Below are positions 1 to 11,912 of a stretch of DNA of 64,000 nucleotides, in pieces. The stretch is from Inonotus obliquus. Taxonomy: Eukaryota; Basidiomycota; Agaricomycetes; Hymenochaetales; Hymenochaetaceae. The DNA lies in NCBI GenBank assembly GCA_032164295.1, contig JAJHTX010000013.1, positions 1 through 64,000 of the forward strand, in the 5' to 3' direction. The notes beneath the pieces are model-generated. The model had not been told where the DNA came from, searched no databases, and saw only the letters and a program-made list of their open reading frames with translations. Numbering within the stretch: the first letter of the stretch is position 1; the number at the start of each line of letters is the position of its first letter. The translations under genes and the position numbers were made by a program.

Positions 1-133
1 TGCCTAACCCTAACCCTAACCCTAACCCTAAGCCTAACCCTAACCCTAACCCTAAGCCTAACCCTAAGCCTAACCCTAAGCCTAACCCTAACCCTAAGCC
101 TAACCCTAAGCCTAACCCTAACCCTAAGCCTAA
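1..133. repeat. Telomeric repeat array, left chromosome end
   Basis: There are 22 hexamer units. On the G-strand about 14 are canonical TTAGGG and 8 are TTAGGC variants, scattered through the array with no fixed period. The C-rich strand reads 5' to 3' inward, as expected for a left chromosome end. The variant units suggest this is the proximal, degenerate part of the telomere, the kind of sequence an assembler retains. The array ends abruptly at 133 and is followed at once by protein-like sequence. Confidence 0.97.
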
Positions 134-1154
134 CTCGCTCTTCAATACAATCAACACCGATTCCTCCTTGATAGCAAAATACGGCAAGGTGACAGTCATC
201 CACACAGTTTCAGTACCGTCACTGGGATATCCTCTGTTCCCTATAACGTACGGAGAAAATCTGAAACAACCGCTGCGTTATCGGAGTCTATTCACGCACC
301 TGAAGAAGACTATAGTCTTTTCACTGGGAAATTAGTACTTCCTCACAAATCCTCTCCACGCAGGCCAAGCTTGGCGTCATTATTCAGACTCGGACAAAAG
401 CAAAAGGAATCCAGTTGCTCGACATCTACTGACCCTCCAAGGAGGAATACTGAGCACTCGGAGATCATCCCTAATGCAGATTTTGAGGTGGTTCATGCGG
501 ATACCTCTCACGAGACGAGCTTCGATGACATGGATGATTCTGAATGGGATAGAATAGAATCAACCTCTGATGTCGATATACAAATGGCCGCGACTGTTAG
601 CCATCGGGACGCGATTATACGATGAAGCTTCGAAAGAAACGGCGACAATGCCGGTTGTCAATGCCTCCGACGAGTCTTCTGTCTCTCAAACATCAGACCC
701 TTTCATTCAACTCGTCCCAGGGAAGCTGCATGTCACAAGATCAATCGAACAAACGATCACCATGTCTCTCTAATGTCGAAGAAAACGACACAATTATGTT
801 GTCTGCTGGTTCAAGTGCCCATTCTGGACGCCGGACTCCAGAATCATCATGTAGATCCCATTCACGGGCTGGCAGGAACAGGGATCGTGAGAAGCAGTTC
901 TCATCTTTACGCACGACCCTCAGAAGACCGACAAGGGCATTCCCTTATCCGATTCGCCTCCTTCGCCCCTGCCGACTCCGAACCCCAAGCTTACAATGAC
1001 ACCAGAAAATATCAAGCCACTGTTGGAAAATGCGAGAGTGGTAACTTCTCGGCTGCACGACTGCCTCGTGGAAGTGAAAGGGCTCCTCATTCGTACCGAA
1101 GGCGCTGCCGTTGCACTATCCGCACCTGTTGTTTTGCCCGGTACGATCCTCTGA
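134..1154 (+). pseudogene. Telomere-truncated, frameshifted hypothetical gene
   Basis: Reading from the base next to the telomere, an open frame without a start codon runs from 134 to 625. It has natural-looking Ser/Glu/Asp-rich composition, for example HETSFDDMDDSEWDRIES. Protein-like sequence then passes to the frame around 600-770, to another frame around 775-930, and finally to a tail with PENIKPLLENARVVTSRL ending in TGA at 1152-1154. No good GT-AG introns reconcile these frames, so I read it as one gene that lost its 5' end to the telomere and gathered about three frameshifts. A gene with very short introns is the alternative. No domain was recognised. Confidence 0.45.
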
Positions 1155-1714
1155 CTTGACAACTCGTCATGGATGGAAATTTCCTTTCCGTCATTTTGTC
1201 TGTTAGAGTAAATACAATCTTGCTTCAAGGGGTGTGCCGATAATATACCCTTTCTTTTCTTTTTGCCCTGCTATATGTCCATTACTTTTTCCGTCGTATC
1301 CTCCACACAAATCCCTCACGCATCATCTGTCACGTTCTCTATGTCGGCCTTGGATAATCGGAGTGGAGAGCACTTCTAGATTACCTTTCAATAAGCACCT
1401 CCCATGACTATAATTCAGTCCATGTCATTTTCAATACAAGACTACGCTGCAATGCAGTAGTTTGCCATCTCTCGAATCTATGGCGAAGAGGGCAGTTCAG
1501 TCGTGGCATTCGTCAGTGCGGTTGCAGTAAATGAAGTACCTATCGCCCGCCAGGGTCCAGATCTTCCGTATTCTCGTTTGTCTGGGCGGCGATAAGTCGT
1601 GACTTTCCCGTGCTTTTTGACGCGAGACGTGCCCTTAATGGTCGAAAATCAACAAACAATGACTCACGTCCGCTCATTCTCTCCGTCAAGCCACATCGAC
1701 AGCCATTTTTGACC

Positions 1715-2110
1715 ATGCCAGCCGAGACACAAGAAATAGGCTTCGAGACTGAGACATGGGCTGAGACACAGACCTCAGACGTCGAAGAAATAGACATCGT
1801 CAGCGCCAGACCTTGGTTCGAGAAAAATGCGCGTTTTGACCCTCCGCCGTATGAAGCCCCTAGTACCAGTTGTTCTTCGAGCGAAGTTCAGGACGGGCGC
1901 ATTCGCTTGCTGAAATGCGCACACCCTACCGTGCTCTTTCCCGACAAAGATAAGACGAAGAGGTTCATAAGATCCCTTGAAAGTGCCCTTGGGGATAGTA
2001 AGCTGAAGGCGGGTTCCGTTTCTCCGGGCATTACTGATGACAAGGAAATCGAGGCTATTTACAAGGTGCTGTTTTCGCCTCAATGCGAGGAAAATAATGG
2101 GTTAGGTTAG
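1715..2110 (+). CDS. Hypothetical subtelomeric protein
   Basis: An open frame of 131 codons begins at an in-context ATG (product starts MPAETQEIGFETETW). The product is acidic at its N-terminus, then has a PPPYEAPS-type disordered stretch, then a more ordered, charged C-terminal half. No family was recognised. The frame ends in sequence resembling an interstitial telomere repeat (GGGTTAGGTTAG). Another short open stretch (about 2201-2348, product MNTVADFTKRMFDKD...) follows and could be a later exon, but I found no convincing splice pair. Only composition supports it. Confidence 0.35.
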   Translation: MPAETQEIGFETETWAETQTSDVEEIDIVSARPWFEKNARFDPPPYEAPSTSCSSSEVQDGRIRLLKCAHPTVLFPDKDKTKRFIRSLESALGDSKLKAGSVSPGITDDKEIEAIYKVLFSPQCEENNGLG

Positions 2111-2611
2111 AAGCGCATAAGGTTGTACCTATTTCATCTAGAATATTAATGGCTAGCTCACCAGACTGCCTTAGGCCGATGCCCTTACCTGTGACGCGTT
2201 GATGAACACTGTAGCCGACTTTACCAAGAGGATGTTCGACAAGGACATTGTAGTGAGGACCGAACCCATGAACCCGTTCCAGGAAAACTCACTCCTCGCA
2301 ATCGATGTCTGTACAGCAGCTCGTTACGAAAAGAGAGGTTTTGTCTAAACGTCTGGTTAGTCAAAAAGTACTGATAAGACGGGTTCAACAAGCTCATCGT
2401 TTACCCTGGTGAGATGTGCGGCACGCTAGCTGACCGTTGATCGCTGAACCGGCAGCGCAGACGACACTTACTACATTCCACTACTTAGGATGACTAGGGC
2501 AGAACCCTATTATCATTCTTTGAAGTCCTGCTCTTCTTCAAATCTCATAGCGCTGAGGTGCTTTACATATAACATATTCAAACACATCTACCCTTGTGTT
2601 CTTACAATAGA

Positions 2612-4699
2612 CTATGCAATTCCAATAAAAAATTCTCTCATGATCCGTTCCAAATCGCCGAGCGAGTGAATATCATGTTCCTTGCGCATTATGCCATTCC
2701 GCCGGACCTCTGGGTGGTACTTATTGGTGTCCCAAGACGCAGGATACCTATCAACATCATGCGTCCCAGTAACGTCAAAGTCGATCAATAAGGGCTTTCT
2801 ACCTGAGTCAAGCACGATATTCTGAGGGCGGAGGTCACCAAACACAAGATTTTCCTTGTGAAGTATATCCAACGCTTCCTTGACGCGTTGGCAAATGGAA
2901 ACATAGTTCTCCTGCTTCGGAACATCTGAGAGTGGGGGGCTGTCCACGTAATCCGTCACGACCATATAATGGCCACTTACAAGTCGAGTAAAGTAGCGCA
3001 AGTTAGGTGCGAGGCCTGCATTCTCCAGAAGTCTATGCGCCTCATCGTTATACCGTGCTGTGAACTTCACTACGACGTCCACCTTGTTGCCGTCAGGAAC
3101 AATCAAAGCCGCCCTGTAAATGGCATACGGTCTTTCCTCCACTGCTATTTTACCCTTGCGCTCGCCTTGTATGACTGGGATAACGCTTCCCCTGTGCGTT
3201 AATTTGCCGATATACTCCAGGGTTGGGACTGGCGCAGATCCCTCGACAGGAAGTGGTGCAGGATACAAATGCCGAGTGGTCGGAAGTGCGACAAGGTCGA
3301 CAGATCGATAGTACCTGTCGAGTTCCTTATAACAATGGCGCAGAGCCATAGCCGTACGGCCTAGACGTAAAACTCTCTTTGCTTGGAATGCATCGACGTA
3401 AAGTTCTTGAGAAATCAGCTTATCCGAATAGACTCCGCCGATGTATATGGCGGTTGATACTTCAATGCGCGTGCCCATAACACCGACAATGATAGCAGGG
3501 TAGTTGGTCCTCATAACATAAGGCTTGGACTAAAGAATTTCTAGTCATGAGAGGAAGCTTTAAAAACAGTTACCGGGACGCACCGTCTCTAGAGCGATGA
3601 TTTTCCTATAAGATATAATGCCTTGAACAGAAGCATTTCCTTTTGAGCCATCCTCGTTCTTTTCTTCGCAAATGAAGTGACGCCTAATTCCCCAAACACC
3701 ATTTGGCTTGACCGATCCACTTTCAATGGCCTCACCATAGACACCCTTCTCCTGGAGGACCTTCTCGAAGAAAAACTTCAGAAATGGTATCCTTGCCTCC
3801 TCATTCTCGTATACGTTGCAACTGTCAATGAAGTAGCTATGACTAATCGCAAGTAGCCCATGATCAGGTTCCAGGTCGCCCGTCCAAATCGCATCATCAT
3901 CCAGATGGTCAAGGCGGTACTTAAGTCTAGCAAATGCTGGATGGAATAGCGACGTATGCGGCCCGAAGTTCGAAGCCGGCCTGTGCATGTGGATATCACC
4001 ATGTTCGACACAGTCCTTGAGATACCTGGGATTTGTGATGATATCCGACGGGGACCGGATGTAATCGGTGTTGGAAGCCTTCTTGATCGAGCCTAGAACC
4101 GATTTAACACTTGAGATGAAGTGACCAAGGAAAGCTCACGTTTGATCAACTGTGCATTGTTCGCGTCAGGAAGGGCACATATCAAGTCGTCCGATTCCAA
4201 GACTTCGTAGACAAACAAATACAGTCGGCTAAATTTGTCATCTCGAGTACTTGAGCATTGAAAGAAGACATACTTGAAACGGTAGCGATGATTAGGTCTA
4301 TCATGCCAGGTGCTGAGGATCCATTAGGGAAATGATCTTCTAGGGGATCTGTGTCGTCCATATCACTAGTACTGTTCTTAGAATGAAGCCACTCCATGGC
4401 CTTCTTATAACGCTCGGCTTTAGCATCCTCGCAATCACGGGGTTTCATGTCCAGTGTACCGCACTGTGGAAGGACGGCCGTAAGTCAACACGATGCGTTT
4501 CTATTGCGGACGAATAACTGACCTTGTAGAGAAAGAAATCCTCAGATTTTACACGACTTCCAAAATGGTAGTGGCTCTTGATCGCCTGGATCAACGTTGC
4601 AACCTCTGCCCCAGCATCGAGATAAACAGGACAAGTGGGGGCAGCTTGGTCATGAGGCATGTAGGCGACGTAGCGAGTTCGTGGTGGTTGATCAGCCAT
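2612..4699 (-). CDS. Crinkler (CRN)-type header fused to a protein-kinase-like domain
   Basis: Five exons keep one frame and give about 628 residues: 4523-4699, 4270-4463, 4140-4228, 3584-4092 and 2612-3529. Intron 2 is only 41 nt and least certain. The start is the ATG of MADQPPRTRY. Residues 1 to about 110 resemble the ubiquitin-like CRN header: a short strand opening (YVAYMPHDQ), an xFFLYK strand in the usual LWKV position, and HFPNGSSAPGMIDLIIA at the header end. The middle (about 320-360, YVMRTNYPAIIVGVMGTR) resembles the region before the kinase in fungal CRN-kinase proteins. The C-terminal third has VVVKF (VAIK-like lysine), FGDLRPQNIV (catalytic loop, HRD changed) and LLIDFD (DFG position). 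CRN proteins are known as modular proteins of oomycetes and some fungi, some acting in the host nucleus. Secretion cannot be judged, since no classical signal peptide is visible. Confidence 0.8.
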
Positions 4700-4829
4700 T
4701 GTCAAGGGAAGATGTGGTGAGTAGTTGAAGTTGAAGTTCTGTCCGACTCCTAGTCCAGTGCCGCAACACTTCGAGGCACGTGACTAACCGTTGAACACCG
4801 AAATTCTCGAGGGTCATACTACTCTACGA

Positions 4830-5166
4830 GCTATGTCAGGTCGGCCCTGAGTCTTGCCTTGTCCACTGGTGGTTCACGATTCGTTTCGGGTTCCTTCGAC
4901 AATACGATTAGAATGTGGGACGTATCGCACCTATTCCAACCACCTGTCGAGAGCATTGTCAATCCCTCAGTCAATTGTCGGAGTGGGTCTTGGATGGAGG
5001 GTGGATTCTTCATGGCCGGTGCGAGTCACTCTTGTGGGTCCCTCCAGATATTAATGCAACACTTTGGAGACCTCAGAGCACAGGCATTTTTAGTTGCGAA
5101 TTTTGGATTTCAAAAGGGCGGCTCTTGGTGAACGATGGACAGAGTGCTTCACGATGCGGCAGATAG
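4830..5166 (+). pseudogene. Relic of NACHT-WD40 (NWD/NLR-type) C-terminus
   Basis: One frame encodes a WD40 repeat blade (GGSRFVSGSFDNTIRMWD). After a frameshift near 4980 a second frame encodes GWILHGRCESLLWVPPDI followed by NATLWRP. That string matches the conserved tail after the last WD40 repeat of Agaricomycete NACHT-WD40 proteins (form GWI...LLWVPP...LWRP). No NACHT domain or further repeats are nearby, so it is a short, frameshifted remnant. It lies just upstream of, and divergent from, the CRN-kinase gene, which fits a subtelomeric turnover zone. Confidence 0.7.
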
Positions 5167-6614
5167 GACAATAGGTCTCATGGACCTATCGATATTCTCA
5201 TGCTTTGCCATTAATATTGGATGATCTTTGCAAGCTTGTGTATTATTGTTCTAGCCGTCAGCGAAATATACAATTTGCGTTAGGTTTGACTCAATACCAC
5301 GAATGTTAACCCAATTTATCGAGCCTCACAACCGTCTGTGGAACCTATGCATATGGCTCAGAATATCATAGTGAGTACGTTCTAGTCATGGTATGTGTAA
5401 TTGGAATATATTTGTTCACTCCGGTGCCTGAGTCCGAAGCAGTACTTAATCGACATTTGCACTGAACCATATTCCTTGCTCCAACTCATCGATTACTATT
5501 TTTCGTTCACTTCGGTGCAGTAGAACCCAGATGTTGTAGTAGTAAGATGTAGTAGTAGATGTCAATCTTCCTTCATCGGGTCGGGAAGCTAATCTAGCGA
5601 GGAATATTATATGCTACCTATATAACGTCGGAAAAGAATAATGGGTCATCGAACTCGCTTGTATGCACTTATAACACTCATATACCATCAGGCCGGCGAG
5701 AATCACTTTTAATCACTTATGGCTGGTGAGGGCCGCTATATCACTTATGCACATCTACCCGCGAATACCAAGCGTATGGCATGGATCTATGTAAGACTTT
5801 CGTCCATTTAGATCGGGAGTGTGCGCTTTCATAAGATTTATAAGATTTACATATTCTGAGGGTTTATATATTGCATATATGTCGTTTTAGTGACTTACTG
5901 AGCGTCGTGCGAAAGGAAAGCTAGCTCTGATCTGTCCACTGTATCAAGTCAAGCAAACACATCGCTCAACCGGGCAGATATATCAAGAAGGGAAGGGGAA
6001 GGGGAAAGTCACCGCGTAACACAAGTCACAAAAAGAGAGCTTAAAAGTTTGATGCTCACCTTGCACTGTACTTGTGTACACAGTAAGCATGCATAAACCT
6101 CTCGACTCATTTGTATCAGATATGAAAAAATTTACTGATTCGTTTTATAGATTATTTTCTCATTGTTCAGAACTTTTCTTCTACTTCTTTTACTTTTTAC
6201 ACATATTTCCTCAGCAACGATAATTCCGGGCCTCAGGAGGCGATTGTACCGCTTATATAACACAGATATGACGTCAAAGATCACATGATGAGCTATTACT
6301 CAAGCGTCACGTTTTGGCACGGTCTGTCACTGTCGTGTCGCTATTAGCAGTGCTCCAACCTCCACATAGGCATGTTCACCACCACAAGTACTAAGTACCT
6401 CTCAGGTCCTTATAGTAGCCACTTGGATTGGCCTCTCTGGGTGGGTTAGGCACGAAAAGTGGCTCCATTTCTCCTTCAAAGAGGCAAGAGTCCATTCCGT
6501 CATAGCTTCAATGACGCTCACAGTGACGTCTGTCGATCCTCCCATTTTCCTCATAAACCTCCTCCTCTCGCCACTCCTCCTCCTCCCTCGCCTTTCCCTA
6601 CCACCACCACGATA
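5167..6614. other. Intergenic, AT-rich
   Basis: No coding signal. It contains short TAG/GTA-rich stretches (about 5530-5560), a GAAGGGGAAGGGGAAA purine tract near 5990-6007, and CT-rich sequence immediately upstream of the HAM1-like start that is probably its promoter and leader. Confidence 0.6.
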
Positions 6615-9450
6615 ATGTCTTTACCTCAAGCACCCCGTGACATCTCCGATAAACCAAGGGCTGGTGCTGTAACTGACCCGGTCAACAAGAAAGACAAGGA
6701 TGCAGACGTAGACAGGAAGGTGTGTACATCTCTCCCCTCTCACTCGTTGGAGTACAATCTTGATTTTGGATTCAGTTACGTTTCTATGGGGTAATCGAAG
6801 CATTCCGTCAGGGAAAACTCCCAGATAATCAGCAAATCGACGAAACTCTACGATATGTCAAGCACAATGCACCCATGGATGTAGGCGAGCTTTCAGCAGA
6901 TGGCCAGCGGCTCGTTCAGGATGTTCGTGATATCGTCGACACCGCACGAAAGATAGTCGCGGAAAAGAATGCAGACGAACTCTTCCAAAACTTCCTCTGG
7001 CACTCCCGCGGCGTAGATGTCAACAGTGCGAAACAAGACCCATCTAATCTTGCGCCCCTCGATAAGGAAAAGGTCAACGCAGATGGCGAACAGGCGGTTA
7101 AACACTTGAGGACCCTCTTGACTCTCGTACTCACGAATGCCGAGGCGCGCAAATTACTTGCTGACTTCGCGCTTATCGGGCGTGACCTATTCGCACATGG
7201 CGCAGCAAAGGCCGCAGAGCTCACCCGTCCTGACCCGGACCGTCTCGCACGCGTGGATGACCCTGCTCAAGCAGACCAGTTTCACACAGCTGGCGGTCGT
7301 ACTATAAATGCACAAGACGGCGAAACACCCATATTAGAAGCAAATATCGGCGGTCGTACCGTGCGTCAGGATCCAAACGATCCCATTGGTGAAGGTACCC
7401 AATTACATGGCCCCGGTCCTGACGATCGCGATTTTCGGACGGGCGCAGAGGCAAAGGAGAATGCGAAGGGATTCGCCAAGACCGCGAAACAGGAGAGTAA
7501 AGCGCGTGCCGAGGAGGAGAAACAATATTTGCGCGCAGAGGGCGAGCGCACCAAGGCCGAGGCGGATAAGCGCGAGGATCCTAATGAGAAAAAGGAAGTT
7601 GTGCAAAAGTCTGGGCTCAAGGATCGCTTCACGGATTACAAGGACCAGCTACTGAACCGCATACCCCAGGAGCACAAGGACAAGTTCTCTGATCAACACG
7701 ATAGCGCAAAGAAATTCTTTTCGGAAGAATACTTCCCAGCGGAGCGTCGCGACCAGTTCATCTTCCGTGGGAAGAAGGTATTTTATTTTCATTTCTGATG
7801 GTTTATTGTGTCTGACAGGCTGGTTAGGTCATAGTTGAATGTCAGCGTCATGACGATTACCAGCAAGCTGTTCGATGGCTATTGGGTTTCCTAGAGGAAT
7901 ACGCGGACCATGGACGTGACGCATCTTCGAGAGCTGCAGACTCTCATAATACTCTTCGCGGCGACCCCGCACTCAATCAGGCTTTCGCTGAGATTCGTAC
8001 GCTTCTCGAACGATTTGCAAACGGACGTAGCTTTTCGGAGATTACCGATCACGTACAGGTGCTGTATGATGATGCTCGTGCAGATGAACAGTTGAGAAGC
8101 TGGTTCAAGGATGTTAACTCGTTTGCGCGGCGTGTAAGTCGTCAGGTCTTATTGTTTGGAATTCCAGCTAAACCGTCTCCAGTGTCTGCTTGAGCCCGGC
8201 TTTATTCTGCAACCTCAGAGCAACGACATTGCACGCAAGCTTCAAGACTCGGGGCGCCACTTCTACGATGACAAGTACAAAAGCGATTTCGACAATGTTT
8301 TCAACGCAATCGGCTCGTTCTTCTCTGCAATGGGCGAAGATCCGACCAACCAGCGGTTCGGTCAGGATTGGGCTCGTCTTACCAAGGATCTGCTCTTCGA
8401 TTCAGAAGGCGAACTCAAGTTTAAGCCGGATCTATGGCGCGATATCCGAAAGGTCATTCTTCCTGCAGTAATCGATAAAGTCGGGTACATACCAATTCCT
8501 CGGGTCGAATATACCGATGATGCATTTGATCTTGTTCTCGAGAACCTCACGCTGTCGGGTCGAAACTTATTCCCTAAGTAAGCATCTTTCCACCGATAGA
8601 CGTGCTGATGCCATCTGACCCGATCCAGTTTTGTGACCATTAATGCTCAGAATTTTGTCAAGTTCTCCCCGTACGACACTATTTCAGACGAGTCTCACCA
8701 CGAAATTACGCTTCATCTCGGACAGATCCAGGCAGACATGCGCGACGTAGCATTTTATTACAACAAGAAAACGGGACTTCCAAAGATTAAGGATTCGGGC
8801 CTTGCGGACGTCATTCTCGGCGGCGAGGGTCTCAGCGTACGTGAGCCTTTTTTGACAGCAAAGTTCCTTGTTCATGCCCCTCTCTAGGCAACCGTGCACC
8901 TCGTATCAGCAGACAAAGACCCATCAAGTGTCTACAAAGTGAAGAACGTTAATGTCAAGGTTGACACGCTCAAGTTTTCAATTCGAGACTCCAAGCATGA
9001 TACGTTGTATAATACCCTTCGCCCTCTCGCGACTGGTCTTGTAAAGAAGCAGATACAGAAGGCACTAAGTGGCGCGTTGACGACAGGTCTGGAATACGTT
9101 GATGGACAGCTCGTTGGCGTTCGAGATCGTATGAACGAGGCCAAGGCGACCGATGAGGGAAGTCGAACTAAAGTCTTGCAGGAGGTACGTGAAACAAGTT
9201 ATCATAACCCTTCCATTGCTCATGTCACGAATACAATCAGCTCTTCCAACGAAAGAAGGAAGAAGGAGCCAGCAAGACGGAATCGACTGTCAGCAAACGC
9301 AACAGCCATTTCAAGGTTGTCGCGAAGCGCGATTCTGTACTATTGCCCGATCAAGGAAATCCGGCCGGATGGGTCAATCGTCAGCAAGAACGTGCTGATG
9401 CAGCCGCGCAAGGCCGCGAATGGCGCTCCAAGGCATTCTCAATTGTTTAA
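6615..9450 (+). CDS. HAM1-like / DUF4449 lipid-transfer-type protein
   Basis: Seven exons join in frame to 840 residues: 6615-6719, 6776-7777, 7828-8133, 8183-8577, 8629-8836, 8888-9184 and 9241-9450. All introns are GT-AG, about 49-56 nt. The product matches the fungal HAM1-like family: an N-terminal helical region (FYGVIEAFRQGKLPDNQQ), a highly charged Lys/Glu/Asp-rich middle (about 220-330), and a C-terminal half with LLFDSEGELKFKPDLWRDIR, IPIPRVEYTDD and VHLVSADKDPSSVYKVKNVN. That half is related to the bactericidal/permeability-increasing (BPI/LBP) lipid-binding fold. The biochemical role in basidiomycetes is poorly defined. Lipid binding or transfer is an inference from the fold. No signal peptide is apparent. 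Length is typical for the family. Confidence 0.85.
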
Positions 9451-9813
9451 GTAATAATTTTCTACTCCGATGCCCGTCTACGATTTGTCACGTACCTCGC
9501 ACCATATACCTTACCCTTCGCGTGCGTGGTCAATGATCATTAGCAACACATGTATAAATACGGCGCAGTGACTCGTTTTGTGTAGTGTAAACAGTTTTAG
9601 TTTCTGAACGAACGTATGAATTTAATGTCTATTCACTGGGATGACTGGTTAAAGTGAACAGTGAAACAAGCATAGTCGCTCCGATCTAGGAATGTATATA
9701 CGGTGATACGGTAGAGATGCCCAAGACTAAGCTTTCTCCTCGTCACACTCCGGCATCGCTTGAGCCTCCCGAAAATTATTCTCGAGCACTGTCGAATAGG
9801 GGGTGAGGTAATA
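9451..9813. other. Convergent 3' intergenic region
   Basis: A short spacer lies between the HAM1-like gene (+) and the transporter (-). No further coding signal is present. The shared 3' flanks presumably carry both polyadenylation sites. Confidence 0.5.
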
Positions 9814-11912
9814 TCAGACGATAGGAGTTGAGAACCTACTCTGGTGCGTTGATTTCACTTTTGCGTCCCGCACATCTCTTGACACTCTACCGAATATGAC
9901 ATCCATCTCCTCTAAGCTTCTCCCTCTCGTTTCAGGAATCAAGCTTAAATGTTGAAACGTGAGCATGCGAATGATTGGTACTTTCTCCCTTCCAGGGGGG
10001 GAACATACGCACAACGTAAATAATAGCATTGGTCCGATATCGATTGCCGCGTAAAGCATAAATGTTTTCCATCCCAGATTATCGATGAGGAGAGGGGTAA
10101 TCCTAGATACGACGAAGTTCCAAAGCCACTGGCTTCCGCTCGCGACGGCAAGACCATAGTGACGAGTATTGGTAGAAAATAGTTCCGACGCCATAGTCCA
10201 CGGAACTGGACCCCATCCGATTCCATAGAAAAAAACAAATATATACAATAGTGCCGCCATGGCCTTACTAGCGGTAGGCGGAGCGGAATTGACGGGAAGA
10301 GCAGTTGGAGGCGGATGTGTCTTGAGGATCGCACCGATGGCTAAGAACAGTATACCTGATCCAACAGCGCTGATGGCCAAATATGTCTTGCGGCCAAGTA
10401 GTTCCACGAAGAAGAATGTAAAAACTACCACTGTGGCGACCTTTATGATCCCGTATATCCCAGAGGCGAATAGAGACTGTGTTGCTCCATGATAGCCGAT
10501 CTGAAGTAAGGAGATCACTGATCAGCTGCTCCTGACACAAGTCAAACAGGTAAAACCGGTAAGGAGCGTACAGCTTGGAACATCTGTGGTGCAAAATAGT
10601 TTATCTGCAGAGAGGATGAATTATAGTGCACATGATACTCGAAGATATAACGCACGGAGTTCTGACCCGTCCATTGTTGGAAGAAGAGAAGAAAAAATGC
10701 AATAAGAAATCGCGGGAAATTTCCTTTTCCAAGAAAGATTTCCTTAAGTCCTGTACTTTTCCGGGCTGCCCTCTCTTCTTCAATCGCTGCCTCGATCTCT
10801 GCCATTTCTTCCTGAACCGTCCACGCCCTGGGACTTTCTTTGCGAAGGTAAGCGAGGCTCTCCAGCGCTTCAAGTGTTTGCCCTCGATATGCCAACCATC
10901 GAGGGGACTCTCTAACAAACAAGAGTCCGATGACCATGATTCCGATGGGTATTAGCTGAATTCCAAATGGAATCTGCCAAACGCGTACACCAGAGATATT
11001 GTGTTGACTAATCCCAACTGCGGTAATAAGGCTTTAGCAACATGCACTTTCGGCAAGTTCAGAGTACGGGACTCACAGTTAACGAAATAAGATATCATCA
11101 CTCCAGTAACTGCCATGATCTCAAATATGCCTGTTATCCGACCCCGGACGTTCTTGGGACTGCACTCAGCCACAAAAGTCGGAGACACTGCGGAAATACC
11201 GCCTATTCCTACACCGGCAACAAATCGGCCAGAATAGATATACCCAAGTCCACGATCGCCCACACCAGCGACAGTTTGTAAGATCTGGAGATGATCAGTC
11301 CCTTGTCATAACAACTGGAACGTTGACGTACCGCCCCAATGGCGAAGACAAAACCAAAGAACATGAGAGAAAGTTTCCGTCCAAAGCGGGCTATGTTAGA
11401 GAAAGTCAGTCACAGCAGCTCTAGAGGTGTCGAGAGAAAAATAAGTTGTACAGGAAAATATGGATAATGCGATACTTCAGGTCAGGGAAACAAGAGAATC
11501 ATGATTCCATTATGTCAGAACAAACATTAATACTACTTCGAAACCAAAGGGTTGAGTTCCTACTTACACGAGATCGGGGCACTTGCAAGTGAACCGAAGA
11601 GTGCACCGGCCTGCAGGACAGACACGACATTTCCAGTAACATTCGCGACTTTGCTGCTATTGGTATTGCCATTGTCATCCGTAAGGAATCGTTCAATAAA
11701 GGCATCTTGAGCGATTATACCACCTGCAACACCTCTAATCATTGCATATTGGTGCAGCACTTGGTGCAGCATCTAGTGGATGTCTCACGTGTCATAACCA
11801 AAAGCTATGATTCCCCAGTAGGCTACAAATGCCAAAACTGAAAAATGAGACGATGATTGGAGGTACAACAACACGAATACTCACAATAGACTCGGCTATT
11901 CTTGAAGTTCAT
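9814..11912 (-). CDS. MFS sugar / quinate-type transporter
   Basis: Nine exons join in frame to 507 residues: 11885-11912, 11789-11837, 11568-11734, 11332-11390, 11077-11284, 10656-11017, 10572-10604, 10013-10500 and 9814-9943. It is a 12-TM major facilitator of the sugar porter family. Signatures are MNFKNSRVYF at the start, GYDTGVAGG in TM1, RFGRK after TM2, GRFVAGVGIGGISAVSP with RGRITG in TM4, QQWTGQNSINYFAPQ in TM7 and PETRGRSLEEMD after TM12. Tiny exons (28, 33, 49 nt) are typical of basidiomycete transporters, and the 33-nt exon restores the INYFAPQ motif. Substrate is probably a hexose or quinate-like compound; sequence alone does not decide. Located in the plasma membrane by family. 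Confidence 0.9.

Noticed and set aside
1..133. TTAGGC units as a sign of nematode DNA
   Set aside because: Canonical TTAGGG units dominate and all genes have fungal, basidiomycete-type features and short introns.
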